A stretch of DNA of 64,000 bases from the NCBI GenBank assembly GCA_945863885.1, contig CAMAZY010000006.1, positions 27,841 to 91,840 of the forward strand, given 5' to 3'. Of this stretch, positions 9,558 through 17,171 are shown one piece after another; within the stretch, counting starts at the first letter, position 1, and the number at the start of each line of letters is the position of its first letter. This DNA is from an uncultured Clostridia bacterium (GTDB lineage: Bacteria; Bacillota; Clostridia; Oscillospirales; Acutalibacteraceae). The notes beneath the pieces are model-generated. The model ran no database searches, was not told the DNA's origin, and worked only from the letters and a program-made list of their open reading frames with translations. Made by a program: the position numbers and the translations under genes.

Positions 9558-10640
9558 TCAGATATTGACATCGGAATTGAACGTTCCGATGAATTTCAGC
9601 CGGTCACAGCAGTCCGACAGCTCATCAAGCATATATTTGCCTCTCTTGCACTGAAGATTGCCGTTGATTTCGACATAGAAATAATACGTCCACATAAGAC
9701 CTTTCATCGCTCTTGACTTGATACAGCGCATCGAAAAACCGTGGTTTCCGATGATGTTGATGGCGTGGGCCAGAGCACCGGCCTCGTCGGGAACGGTGAA
9801 AACGATAATCGAATGGTCGTTTTTGCTTTCGTGCATCGCCCTCGACAGCACGGCAAAGCGTGTCGTGTTGTCGTCGCTTTCGTTGATGTGCTCTTTTAAG
9901 ATTTCAAGTCCGTAAAGCTCGGCGGTCTCCTTACTTGCGATGGCGGCAATTGATTTGTCGCCCGAAAGAGAAACATACTGAGCGGCTCTTGCCGTGTTTT
10001 CGAACGTCTGCGTCTTGAAGTCGTTGCTTCTGATGAACGGCGCACATTGGTCAAGCGCCTGCTGATGGCTGATGACGGTCTTAACGTCCTCAAGCTTCGT
10101 TCCGGGCAAAGCAACAAGATTATGCTTTATTGCAAGCGAATAAACGCCGTTTACGAAAAGTGAACCCTGGAACATCAGGTCGATCACCTGACCGACCTCA
10201 CCGGCGTTGCTGTTTTCAATCGGCAGCACCGCACAGTCGCAGTCGCCCTTTTCGCACGCTTCATAGGCGGCCTTGAAGTCTTTATAGGAAATCTTGTTCC
10301 CGTCGGGGAAGATTTTGCTTGCGGCGATATAGGCGTAAGCGCCCTCAACGCCGCTGTAAGCGACATTCATGCCCTCAAGGATTTTATGCTGATAGCGCTT
10401 GGAAATGTCCATGACGCTTTTTTGAAAATTGATGTAATAGCTTCTGATTTTCTCGTCCGAAAGATAGGACGAGTTCTTTTTCAAAAGCTGTTCTTCTCTC
10501 GCCGAGTCAAAAACGGGCAAACCGTTTTCCCGTTTATATTCGGCGACCGTCCGGACTGCCTGCATTCTTTTTTCGAACAGGGCGGCAATCTCTTTATCCG
10601 CCTGTCCGATGATTTCTCTCGCCTCACTAAGCTTGTCCAT
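9558..10640 (-). CDS. pheA: Bifunctional chorismate mutase / prephenate dehydratase (P-protein)
   Basis: Converts chorismate to prephenate and then to phenylpyruvate. Residues 1-90 form an AroQ-type chorismate mutase helix bundle (EIIGQADKEIAALFEKRM...). A prephenate dehydratase domain follows, with YSGVEGAYAYIAA, PIENSNAGEV and the TRF motif in DDNTTRFAVLS. Residues from about 275 form an ACT domain (VFTVPDEAGALAHAINIIGNHG), the expected site of phenylalanine feedback; the usual ESRP signature reads CIKSRAM here, so the effector response could differ. The chorismate mutase also supplies TyrA, which lacks one. Confidence 0.94.
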   Translation of the reverse strand: MDKLSEAREIIGQADKEIAALFEKRMQAVRTVAEYKRENGLPVFDSAREEQLLKKNSSYLSDEKIRSYYINFQKSVMDISKRYQHKILEGMNVAYSGVEGAYAYIAASKIFPDGNKISYKDFKAAYEACEKGDCDCAVLPIENSNAGEVGQVIDLMFQGSLFVNGVYSLAIKHNLVALPGTKLEDVKTVISHQQALDQCAPFIRSNDFKTQTFENTARAAQYVSLSGDKSIAAIASKETAELYGLEILKEHINESDDNTTRFAVLSRAMHESKNDHSIIVFTVPDEAGALAHAINIIGNHGFSMRCIKSRAMKGLMWTYYFYVEINGNLQCKRGKYMLDELSDCCDRLKFIGTFNSDVNI

Positions 10641-10645
10641 TTTTC

Positions 10646-11839
10646 TTATCCTTTCAGTCCGTATTCTTCCGCCAGCTTCTTGAATGACGGCAGCGCCTTT
10701 TCAATCATTTCGGTCGAGACGCAGTAGGCGACTCTCACATAGCCGGGGAAGCAGAACGAATCGCTCGGAACCAAGAGAAGCTCATACTTCTTCGCTCTTT
10801 CGCAGAATGCGCCGGCGTCCTTTTCCGGTGACTTTAAGAAAAGATAGAAAGCACCGTCGGGCTTTGCTACCTTGAAGCCGTATTCGGTAAAGGCGGTTAC
10901 GAGCAGGTCACGGTTTTTCTTATAAACCGAAACGTCACTTGTCTTTCCGACGCACTTCGGAATGATGAACTGCAAAAGGCTCGGGGCGCAGACGTAGCCT
11001 AAGGAGCGTCCGGCTCCGCAGACGGCCTTATAGATTTTTCCGCTTTCCGTGACTTCATCGGGAACGAGAATATAGCCGATTCTGTCGCCGGGGAGGGAAA
11101 GGGACTTGCTGAATGAATAGCAGACGATCGTATTGTCGTAATACTTCGTCAGATACGGCACGGTGACACCGTCGTAAACGAGTTCACGGTACGGCTCGTC
11201 GGAAATCAGGAAAATCGGCTTGCCGTACTCCTCCTGCTTGCGGTTTAAGATTGCCGCCATTTTCAAAACGGTTTCTTCGCTCAACACGACACCCGACGGG
11301 TTGTTCGGCGAATTGACAACAACCGCCTTTGTGTTTGTGGTAATAGCCTTTTCGAATGCGTCAAGGTCAATCTGAAGCGTGTTTTCGTCGCACAGGATGA
11401 CAACGGGCTTAAATCCAGCCTTTTCGGCAAAAACGATATATTCGGGGAAAAGCGGAGCGAACAAAATGACCTCGTCTCCCTTTTCGCAAAGAGCATTAAA
11501 GGTAATCGTAAGAGATGCCGCCGCACCGCAGGTCAGATAGAAATTGTACGGCTTGAAAGAAGTACCGTAGGTTTCGTTGAGATAGTCGGCAATCGCCTTT
11601 CTTGCGCCCTCGTCGCCGATAGCGGAGGTATAGCCGTGAAGCATGGTCGAATCCATCGTGTCAATCAGTTCTTTGATCGTTTCGTTGACAACAGCAGGAG
11701 CCGGCACGCTCGGATTGCCGATGCTGAAATCAAAGATATTTTCCTTACCGATTTCGGCGGCTCTTTTTTTGCCGTATTCAAATATTTCTCTGATGACCGA
11801 GCTTTTTGCGCCCAATTCGTACATTTTTTCTGAAAACAT
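10646..11839 (-). CDS. Pyridoxal-phosphate aminotransferase, probably aromatic
   Basis: A class I/II fold-type I aminotransferase of 397 residues. NSPNNPSG is at 176-183, DEPYREL follows near 214, and the PLP-binding lysine is Lys245 in YSFSKSLSLPGDRIGY. A C-terminal Arg in GYVRVAYC is expected to bind the substrate carboxylate. As the first gene of an operon that makes phenylpyruvate and hydroxyphenylpyruvate, it most likely performs the last step to Phe and Tyr, though the family also includes aspartate and alanine aminotransferases. GGGTGAT precedes its ATG. The promoter is 65-95 bases upstream. Confidence 0.88.
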   Translation of the reverse strand: MFSEKMYELGAKSSVIREIFEYGKKRAAEIGKENIFDFSIGNPSVPAPAVVNETIKELIDTMDSTMLHGYTSAIGDEGARKAIADYLNETYGTSFKPYNFYLTCGAAASLTITFNALCEKGDEVILFAPLFPEYIVFAEKAGFKPVVILCDENTLQIDLDAFEKAITTNTKAVVVNSPNNPSGVVLSEETVLKMAAILNRKQEEYGKPIFLISDEPYRELVYDGVTVPYLTKYYDNTIVCYSFSKSLSLPGDRIGYILVPDEVTESGKIYKAVCGAGRSLGYVCAPSLLQFIIPKCVGKTSDVSVYKKNRDLLVTAFTEYGFKVAKPDGAFYLFLKSPEKDAGAFCERAKKYELLLVPSDSFCFPGYVRVAYCVSTEMIEKALPSFKKLAEEYGLKG

Positions 11840-11903
11840 AATATCACCCGTTACCTATTTTTTTAGTTTTCGGCGTACATAACACCATTTTACTATTCTT
11901 TAA

Positions 11904-11932
11904 ATTATACAACAAATTGAGCGTCAGGTCAA
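11904..11932 (-). promoter_or_regulatory. Promoter of the aromatic amino acid operon
   Basis: On the minus strand TTGACC and TATAAT are separated by 17 bases, 65 bases before the aminotransferase ATG. No T-box or attenuator is visible in the short leader. The -35 box lies within 5 bases of the direct repeat that flanks the deleted insertion sequence. Confidence 0.85.
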
Positions 11933-12274
11933 ACTTTTTTGACTCTTTCCGGCGAAAAAACATCTGCGTTGTAAATAGATGTGACCCATACGGAGCAAAT
12001 CACTATATACTCCGTCCCATCCGTATCTGGCATATTCCTTTTTAAACGAGTTCTTTATCTGTCTCTCTTCTTTCGGTGTGTGTCTGTTTGGGTGATTGTG
12101 CGGTCGATGTGACTTTTCTAACAGCGACTGCCATGTTCCGTCATATCTTTTACACCACCGTTTTATGCTCGACAGACTTACTCCGTATTTTCGGCTCGTT
12201 TCGCTTTTTCCGTTTTTTATTGCCTGCTTAACTATCTCTTGCTTTTTTCTTGCTTCTTGTGTTAAGATGTTCAT
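11924..12274 (-). pseudogene. Transposase N-terminal fragment (helix-turn-helix)
   Basis: A 116-codon frame starting with ATG at 12274. The first 90 or so residues look like the DNA-binding part of an IS transposase: KKQEIVKQAIKNGKSETSRK followed by YGVSLSSIKRWCKRYDG (helix-turn-helix), then LLEKSHRPHNHPNRHTPKEE. After LLRMG the frame runs directly into the inverted repeat and then into flanking DNA, so everything after the N-terminal domain, including the DDE catalytic core, is missing. It is almost surely inactive as a transposase. Whether the DNA-binding stub is still made is unknown. Confidence 0.75.
11937..11962. repeat. 26-bp direct repeat, left copy
   Basis: TTTTGACTCTTTCCGGCGAA followed by AAAACA, present again without change at 12378-12403. 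The two copies bracket the deleted insertion sequence but are too long for an ordinary IS target duplication. Confidence 0.85.
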
Positions 12275-12373
12275 GAGAAGTACTTCTTTCTTGGTTAATG
12301 TTGTTTGGTTATTTCATTATATCATATTTTGAAGTTACTTCTCTTTCTTTTTGGGTCACATCATTTTAAGACA
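11970..12373 (-). mobile_element. Internally deleted insertion sequence, about 404 bp
   Basis: Imperfect terminal inverted repeats TGTAAATAGATGTGACCCA (11970-11988) and, at 12352-12373 read on the minus strand, TGTCTTAAAATGATGTGACC followed by CA. GATGTGACCCA is shared exactly. Between them lies only the transposase N-terminus, so this is a short, probably non-autonomous remnant that could be moved only by a full copy elsewhere. The TGT...ACA ends and the transposase type suggest an IS3-like or IS481-like family; the exact family is not decided. Confidence 0.7.
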
Positions 12374-12377
12374 TACA

Positions 12378-12403
12378 TTTTGACTCTTTCCGGCGAAAAA
12401 ACA
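12378..12403. repeat. 26-bp direct repeat, right copy
   Basis: Exact copy of 11937-11962. From here to 12617 there is only AT-rich intergenic DNA leading to the next gene; no further gene is seen. Confidence 0.85.
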
Positions 12404-12617
12404 GAAGAAATCATGCAGAAAAAATGCCATATAGCCGTCTCTCTTTAGCGCTTTAAAGTGTTACGCTTTAAATGGTGCAAGTATGATTATACCCGAACAG
12501 CCGAAAAAGTCAAGCCTTGACAGTTAGTTCCCGAAAAAAAGTCAAAAAAAGTGAATTTCCAAAGTAAATTCCACAGTGGAGTTTTATCGTTATATTAAAT
12601 TAAGTTGAGGTGATTAC

Positions 12618-13682
12618 GTGGACACCACAAAGAACAAAATGACGGTAAAAGTCGGCTTCATCAACGATTACACACCTGTCATGCGGCTGAGTGTTGACGG
12701 ACAAACAGTCAGTATCGGCTATCAGGAGCTAAAATGGGTCGAATTGAGCGATCCCGATATCACCGTCAGAATAGACGGAGCAATTCCAACCGACGGAATG
12801 TTTTCAACTCCTGATGACCTGAACCGATTTAAAAATAAACTTGAAACAAAGTTTTCCGGACATTCAACAGACAGGCTTATTGAATTGATTTTGCATACTG
12901 ACTGTACATATCACCTAACCGGGCTTATCGACGGCACGGTCATCAACATAGAATATGAGGGTGTCTGTCTCGAAAACGGTTGGGTTACCGACTTTCCGCT
13001 TTATCTGTCCTATCCTCTTTTGACGTTGACCAATGGGACGGCAACGCTTCGGAAGGCAGAAGGAAAGAATCGTAAAGAGGTCGTAAAGCAGTACAAATTA
13101 TTCGGTCTTTTTTCCGACCTCGGTATCCTGAACTTTTTGGAAATGTTGTTGTTTTACCCGATAAGAGGATTATACTATCGGCATCTTGGCAAGCCGAAAA
13201 TTTTAAAGAAAAACATTCTGTATTACGAAAAACACAAAAATGACCCGAAGAAGCGAAAAAAGAGAAGACATAATTTTCTTCTGATTCTTCCCGTTGTTCT
13301 TATTATCGCATTTTTCTGGGTCTTTTTGATTGAACCGATGATTTTTGTCAAACAGGATTATCCGGCACTTGTTTCATCGGACTATTCTTCGGTTGTCTTT
13401 ATGGACGACATCTACGAAAAAACCGATGCGCTTCCCGATGATGCTCTCGAAGAAACGATGTTCGGTATCGACAAGTGGTACGGTGCAAGACTTGACGGTC
13501 AATCCCGTTTGGATCAGATTTCAAGTGAGGACAAGGTCAAGGTTTATACCGATAAGGACGGAAACAAATACTTATGGCTGGTACGAAACTATTTCGATAC
13601 AATACACGACGAAGACGGCGACTATAAAGATTACGAAGACTTTGAAAATCCTGAGGTTTTTGTTTGTCGCAATCCCGGATAA
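12618..13682 (+). CDS. Unknown membrane protein with polybasic cytosolic stretch
   Basis: A 354-residue protein not recognised. It starts with GTG, with AGGTGA five bases before. Residues 1-200 are mostly beta-like and soluble (VGFINDYTPVMRLSVDGQ...), with a short hydrophobic stretch near 170-185. A strongly basic segment NDPKKRKKRRHN leads into one clear transmembrane helix (FLLILPVVLIIAFFWVFLI, about 220-238). The last 110 residues are acidic and, by the positive-inside rule, would lie outside the cell. It is a lone gene with its own terminator, flanked by IS debris and the allose operon. No function is assigned. Confidence 0.6.
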   Translation: MDTTKNKMTVKVGFINDYTPVMRLSVDGQTVSIGYQELKWVELSDPDITVRIDGAIPTDGMFSTPDDLNRFKNKLETKFSGHSTDRLIELILHTDCTYHLTGLIDGTVINIEYEGVCLENGWVTDFPLYLSYPLLTLTNGTATLRKAEGKNRKEVVKQYKLFGLFSDLGILNFLEMLLFYPIRGLYYRHLGKPKILKKNILYYEKHKNDPKKRKKRRHNFLLILPVVLIIAFFWVFLIEPMIFVKQDYPALVSSDYSSVVFMDDIYEKTDALPDDALEETMFGIDKWYGARLDGQSRLDQISSEDKVKVYTDKDGNKYLWLVRNYFDTIHDEDGDYKDYEDFENPEVFVCRNPG

Positions 13683-13691
13683 TGTAAAATT

Positions 13692-13729
13692 TTCAAGCGT
13701 TCGATTGTTCGGACGCTTTCTTTTTTGAT
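13692..13729 (+). terminator. Terminator after the unknown membrane protein
   Basis: AAGCGTTCG, a short loop and CGGACGCTT, then TCTTTTTT. Confidence 0.85.
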
Positions 13730-13733
13730 AAAA

Positions 13734-13768
13734 AGCAATCAGTCCTCTCTTTCGGGAGGACTGACTGC
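13734..13768 (-). terminator. Terminator of the allose operon
   Basis: GCAATCAGTCCTC and GGAGGACTGACTGC form a stem of about 13 bp with one mismatch, around the loop TCTTTCG. On the minus strand it is followed by TTTTATC and lies just after rpiB; it may work in both directions. Confidence 0.8.
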
Positions 13769-13792
13769 TTTTGGAGGAAAAAATCAATATAC

Positions 13793-14236
13793 TTATCTCT
13801 TGCTTTCAATATCGCTTATCATCTGTACTCTTCTTGCGTGCCGTCCGCCCTCATATTCGCCGGAAAGCCACGCGTCAACAATCATGAGCGCCAAGTCTCC
13901 GCCGACAACACGGGAGCCGAAAGCGAGCATATTCGTGTCGTTGTGCTGACGGGAAAGAAGCGCCGAATACGGCTCACTGCAAACCACACAGCGGATACCT
14001 TTGACCTTGTTGGCGGAAATCGAAATGCCGATACCCGTTCCGCAAATCACGATACCACGGTCACATTCACCGCTTGCCACAGCATTGGCCGCCTTTTCAC
14101 CGTAAATCGGATAATCCGTGCGCTCGGTGCTGTTTGTTCCGAAGTCCACGACTTCATGTCCTTTTTCGGTCAGATGATCGATTACTCTTTTTTTCAGCTC
14201 ATAGCCGACATGGTCACAGCCTATTGCAATTTTCAT
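13793..14236 (-). CDS. rpiB: Ribose-5-phosphate / allose-6-phosphate isomerase
   Basis: A RpiB-family sugar-phosphate isomerase of 147 residues. GCDHVGYELK at the N-terminus, DFGTNSTERTDYPIYG, the catalytic Cys65 in ICGTGIGIS and the RQHNDTN motif are all present. RpiB enzymes interconvert ribose and ribulose 5-phosphates and also allose and allulose 6-phosphates. As the last gene of an allose operon its main task here is probably allose 6-phosphate to D-allulose 6-phosphate (AlsI role), upstream of AlsE. AAGGAGGT precedes the ATG. A stable hairpin separates it from alsB. Confidence 0.93.
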   Translation of the reverse strand: MKIAIGCDHVGYELKKRVIDHLTEKGHEVVDFGTNSTERTDYPIYGEKAANAVASGECDRGIVICGTGIGISISANKVKGIRCVVCSEPYSALLSRQHNDTNMLAFGSRVVGGDLALMIVDAWLSGEYEGGRHARRVQMISDIESKR

Positions 14237-14321
14237 AAAGAAACCTCCTTGGTTTTCAGTTCTCAGATCTTAAATTTCCTGAAATTCAACATCTGAAAAT
14301 TGAACATCGACCCTTGCGGGC

Positions 14322-14348
14322 GGTACCGGGGAGGGAAACCCCGGTACC
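14322..14348 (-). promoter_or_regulatory. Intercistronic stem-loop between alsB and rpiB
   Basis: A perfect 10-bp stem, GGTACCGGGG / CCCCGGTACC, with a 7-base loop and no T-run. Such hairpins after binding-protein genes often protect the 3' end of the upstream message or attenuate transcription, raising binding-protein output relative to downstream genes; that role is inferred here. Confidence 0.65.
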
Positions 14349-14386
14349 TTGTATAAGAAATGGAGAGGAGAATGAAGATGGCTAAA

Positions 14387-15409
14387 TTACTGTTTCTCGA
14401 CGATATAGGAATCGACGGGGATTGTTTCCGGTGTTGCGTTTACGTCGATTTCGGCGCCGTCATTAACTGCCTTAATCATCTGACGAAGAGAAACTGCACC
14501 GATTTCAGCCGAGTCCTGAGCAACGGTTGCCGAAAGCTCGCCGGCTTCAACACTCTTAAGTGCTTCTGCGGCACCGTCTGTACCGACTACCATGATTTCG
14601 CCGAGCTTGCCTGCATTCTTAACCGCCTGAAGAGCACCGAGAGCCATGGTGTCGTTGCAGCAGTAGAAAGCTTTCAGGTTCGGATACTGCTGAATCATGC
14701 TTGCGGCGGTGTCGAGAGCCTTCTGTCTGTCCCAGTCAGCCGGCTGTGAACCGACAAGCTTGATGTTGTCTTTTGCTTCGAAAGCGGCGGTTGCGCCCTG
14801 TTTACGTGCTTCACCCGAAGCGTTGCCGGCCTTACCTTCGATGATGGCGACTTCGCCGCCGTCGGTGAGCTTGTCAATGATGAAGTTTGCGCCCTTTTCG
14901 CCGACCTTAACGTTGTCGGTTGTTGCAAAAGCGATGACACTGCCGCCGGCGGTCTTAAGCGAATCCATGTCAATCTTTTCGTCGATGTTCATCACATAGA
15001 TGCCCTTTTTATTTGCCTGAACGATACCGTTAATCAGGTTTGTCGGGGAAAGAGGAGCAACGCCGATTGCCTTGTAGTTCTTGGCAAGGCAGTTTTCAAG
15101 AATGCGCAGCTGACCCTCGGTGTCGTCTTCACTTTGTGCGGCGAAGATATCAACCTTGATGCCCTGCTTAGCGGCTTCTTCTTCAATGCCTTTTTTCATG
15201 GTTGCCCAGAAATCATTCGAAAGTGTCTTGAGGATTACTGCGTATTCGGCTTCGCCCGAGGCTGTGTTCGTTGTGTCCCCTGCCGCCGAAGTATCACCGG
15301 CAACGGTGGTTGCGTTGTTGTCACCCTTAGAGCAGGCAGCAAGTACAAAGGTAAAAGCTACTGCGAGTGCAAGAAGAACGCTGATGAGTTTCTTTGAATT
15401 CTTTTTCAT
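14387..15409 (-). CDS. alsB: D-allose-type sugar ABC transporter binding lipoprotein
   Basis: A 340-residue periplasmic-binding-protein-family receptor anchored as a lipoprotein: Lys-rich N-terminus, hydrophobic core and lipobox LAAC with Cys26. A Thr/Ala/Asp-rich linker precedes the type I binding fold, with KTLSNDFWATMKKG, AAQSEDDTEGQLRILEN and PADWDRQKALDTA as in RbsB/AlsB proteins. It should capture the sugar outside the cell and hand it to AlsC/AlsA. Allose is inferred from the alsE, alsK and rpiB neighbours; ribose or another pentose remains possible for the receptor alone. Confidence 0.85.
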   Translation of the reverse strand: MKKNSKKLISVLLALAVAFTFVLAACSKGDNNATTVAGDTSAAGDTTNTASGEAEYAVILKTLSNDFWATMKKGIEEEAAKQGIKVDIFAAQSEDDTEGQLRILENCLAKNYKAIGVAPLSPTNLINGIVQANKKGIYVMNIDEKIDMDSLKTAGGSVIAFATTDNVKVGEKGANFIIDKLTDGGEVAIIEGKAGNASGEARKQGATAAFEAKDNIKLVGSQPADWDRQKALDTAASMIQQYPNLKAFYCCNDTMALGALQAVKNAGKLGEIMVVGTDGAAEALKSVEAGELSATVAQDSAEIGAVSLRQMIKAVNDGAEIDVNATPETIPVDSYIVEKQ

Positions 15410-15483
15410 GATTTGATCTCTTCTTTCTTTTAAATTTTATTTAACTGATAACCAATCAGCCATTTCAGAGTTTATCCGGCAAT

Positions 15484-16395
15484 TTACCTGCCTGCCGTAA
15501 GCAGTTGATATCTTGCAAATTCGGCGCTTCCGTATACGCCGCTTTGCTGTGTATGTTCCGAAAAGCGGATATCTAAGTTTGCTTCCGGGTACGGCTTTCT
15601 TGTTTTTTCGTGTATTGACCTGACGAGAACTTCTTTCGGAAAGCCCTCCATATAAAGCACGCCGCCTGCAAGCACAATATAATCGGGATCAAGAATATTG
15701 ATTTCCGTCGCAATCGGTACCGCAAGATCGCTTACATACTTTACAAGTATTGGGTCACCGGGGTACTCTTTAAACACATTTCTGATAAGTGTATCGGGAA
15801 AATGCTTTTCACAAAGATATTCGAGATATTTTCCCGAGCACCTGACCTCGCTGCAGCCGATGTTGCCGCAGGTACAGCGTTCGGTAATATCGAGTAACGG
15901 AATGTGCCCAAGCTCACCCGCCGCACCGTTTTTTCCGGCGTAAAAGCTTCCGTTGATATACACGGCATTTCCGAAGCCTGTCCCAACATAAAAGCCGAGT
16001 ATGGTTTTCGTCTCGTCAAGCTGTAAGCGGCTGATATCGTTTTGCAAAAGGAAGTTTACGTCGCGGTCAAGAAACACCGGCATTCTGATTTTTTCTTCGA
16101 GCCTGTCAACCAAATCAAGATTGTCAAATCCCTTGAGATTCGGCGTCGAAACAATTTTCTTTTTATCCTTGCTGACCATCGACGGAATTCCCACACCCAC
16201 TGCCTTTACTTTGTTTCTGATTCCGTAACGGTCCATATATTTTTCGATTTCTTCCGCCATTGTCTCAATGACATCTCCGGAATCAAAAATCCGGCTTGAG
16301 TTTTTTTCAAAGCCCGAAATTTCACCGTTTTCATCAACGGCTCCGATTCGGAAATTCGTACCGCCGATATCGATGCCGATTGTTAAAAAGTCCAT
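15484..16395 (-). CDS. alsK: ROK-family sugar kinase, probable D-allose kinase
   Basis: Phosphorylates a free hexose, by context D-allose at C6. The ATP motif DIGGTN lies near residue 8, the GELGHIPL motif precedes the ROK zinc site CTCGNIGCSEVRCSG, and the C-terminal ADYIVLAGG-like motif reads DPDYIVLAGGV. AACGGAGGTG lies 6 bases before ATG 16395; the in-frame GTG at 16404 falls inside that Shine-Dalgarno sequence and is rejected. The protein has 303 residues, normal for ROK. It sits between alsE and alsB. Confidence 0.88.
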   Translation of the reverse strand: MDFLTIGIDIGGTNFRIGAVDENGEISGFEKNSSRIFDSGDVIETMAEEIEKYMDRYGIRNKVKAVGVGIPSMVSKDKKKIVSTPNLKGFDNLDLVDRLEEKIRMPVFLDRDVNFLLQNDISRLQLDETKTILGFYVGTGFGNAVYINGSFYAGKNGAAGELGHIPLLDITERCTCGNIGCSEVRCSGKYLEYLCEKHFPDTLIRNVFKEYPGDPILVKYVSDLAVPIATEINILDPDYIVLAGGVLYMEGFPKEVLVRSIHEKTRKPYPEANLDIRFSEHTQQSGVYGSAEFARYQLLTAGR

Positions 16396-16429
16396 TGGAT
16401 TCACCTCCGTTCACAAAGCTTTGGCTTAC

Positions 16430-17113
16430 TTATTCTTCACATCCCGTAAGCTGTCTGAATTCGTTTTTCATGATATCCCACGCTTTTGTCAGGTCTTTAT
16501 CTTTCGAAAAAAGTCCCGACGAGCCGACAATAAAGACCTCGGTTCCGGCGTCGTAAAGCCGCTTGAACGTCTTTTGGTTGCACGAGCCGTCAACCTCAAT
16601 CAGGTACTTATACCCGTTTTCCTCTTTCAGCTTTTTCGCTTCCCTGATTTTTTCAAGCATTTCTTCGATAAACGGCTGTCCGGCAAAGCCCGGGTCAACG
16701 CTCATAATCGTCAGCTTATCAATCCGGTGAATGTAATGCTGAATGTAGGATAGCGGTGTCGCCGGATTTAATACCACGCCGGTTTTACAGCCGAGGGCCT
16801 CAATTTTATTGAGGATCCGGAATGCGTCCCGGTTAATGGTTTCGGCATGCGGACAAATATACGTTGCACCCGCTTTGGCAAGCATCTCGATAAAGTCGTC
16901 CGGGTCGGTCACCATCAGGTGACAGTCAATCGGCTTTTTTGCAATCGTAGAAAAGACCTTGACAAAATCCGGCGACAGCGTAATATTCTTGACAAAGTGA
17001 CCGTCCATGATATCGACATGATAAAGGTCACAGCGGGAGTTTAAAATTTCGGTCTGGTTTTTGATGTCAAGCAAATCCATGCACATCAAAGACGGATTAA
17101 ACATCGGTTTCAT
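16430..17113 (-). CDS. alsE: D-allulose-6-phosphate 3-epimerase
   Basis: A ribulose-phosphate-epimerase-fold TIM barrel that converts D-allulose 6-phosphate to D-fructose 6-phosphate. The sequence strongly recalls E. coli AlsE rather than Rpe: PSLMCMDLL, HVDIMDGHF, DCHLMVTDPDDF, HAETINRDAF, MSVDPGFAGQPFI, EVDGSCNQ and VFIVGSSGLF. The metal ligands and catalytic aspartates expected in these motifs are present. The frame is open to a TTG at 17134, but ATG 17113 (MKPMFNPSLMC...) agrees with family N-termini. Its presence is the best single argument that the operon is for allose. Confidence 0.93.
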   Translation of the reverse strand: MKPMFNPSLMCMDLLDIKNQTEILNSRCDLYHVDIMDGHFVKNITLSPDFVKVFSTIAKKPIDCHLMVTDPDDFIEMLAKAGATYICPHAETINRDAFRILNKIEALGCKTGVVLNPATPLSYIQHYIHRIDKLTIMSVDPGFAGQPFIEEMLEKIREAKKLKEENGYKYLIEVDGSCNQKTFKRLYDAGTEVFIVGSSGLFSKDKDLTKAWDIMKNEFRQLTGCEE

Positions 17114-17171
17114 ATTTTTCAACCTGCGGCGCAATCAAATGCCGTGCGCCTACCCTTTCTTAAGTGATTGC

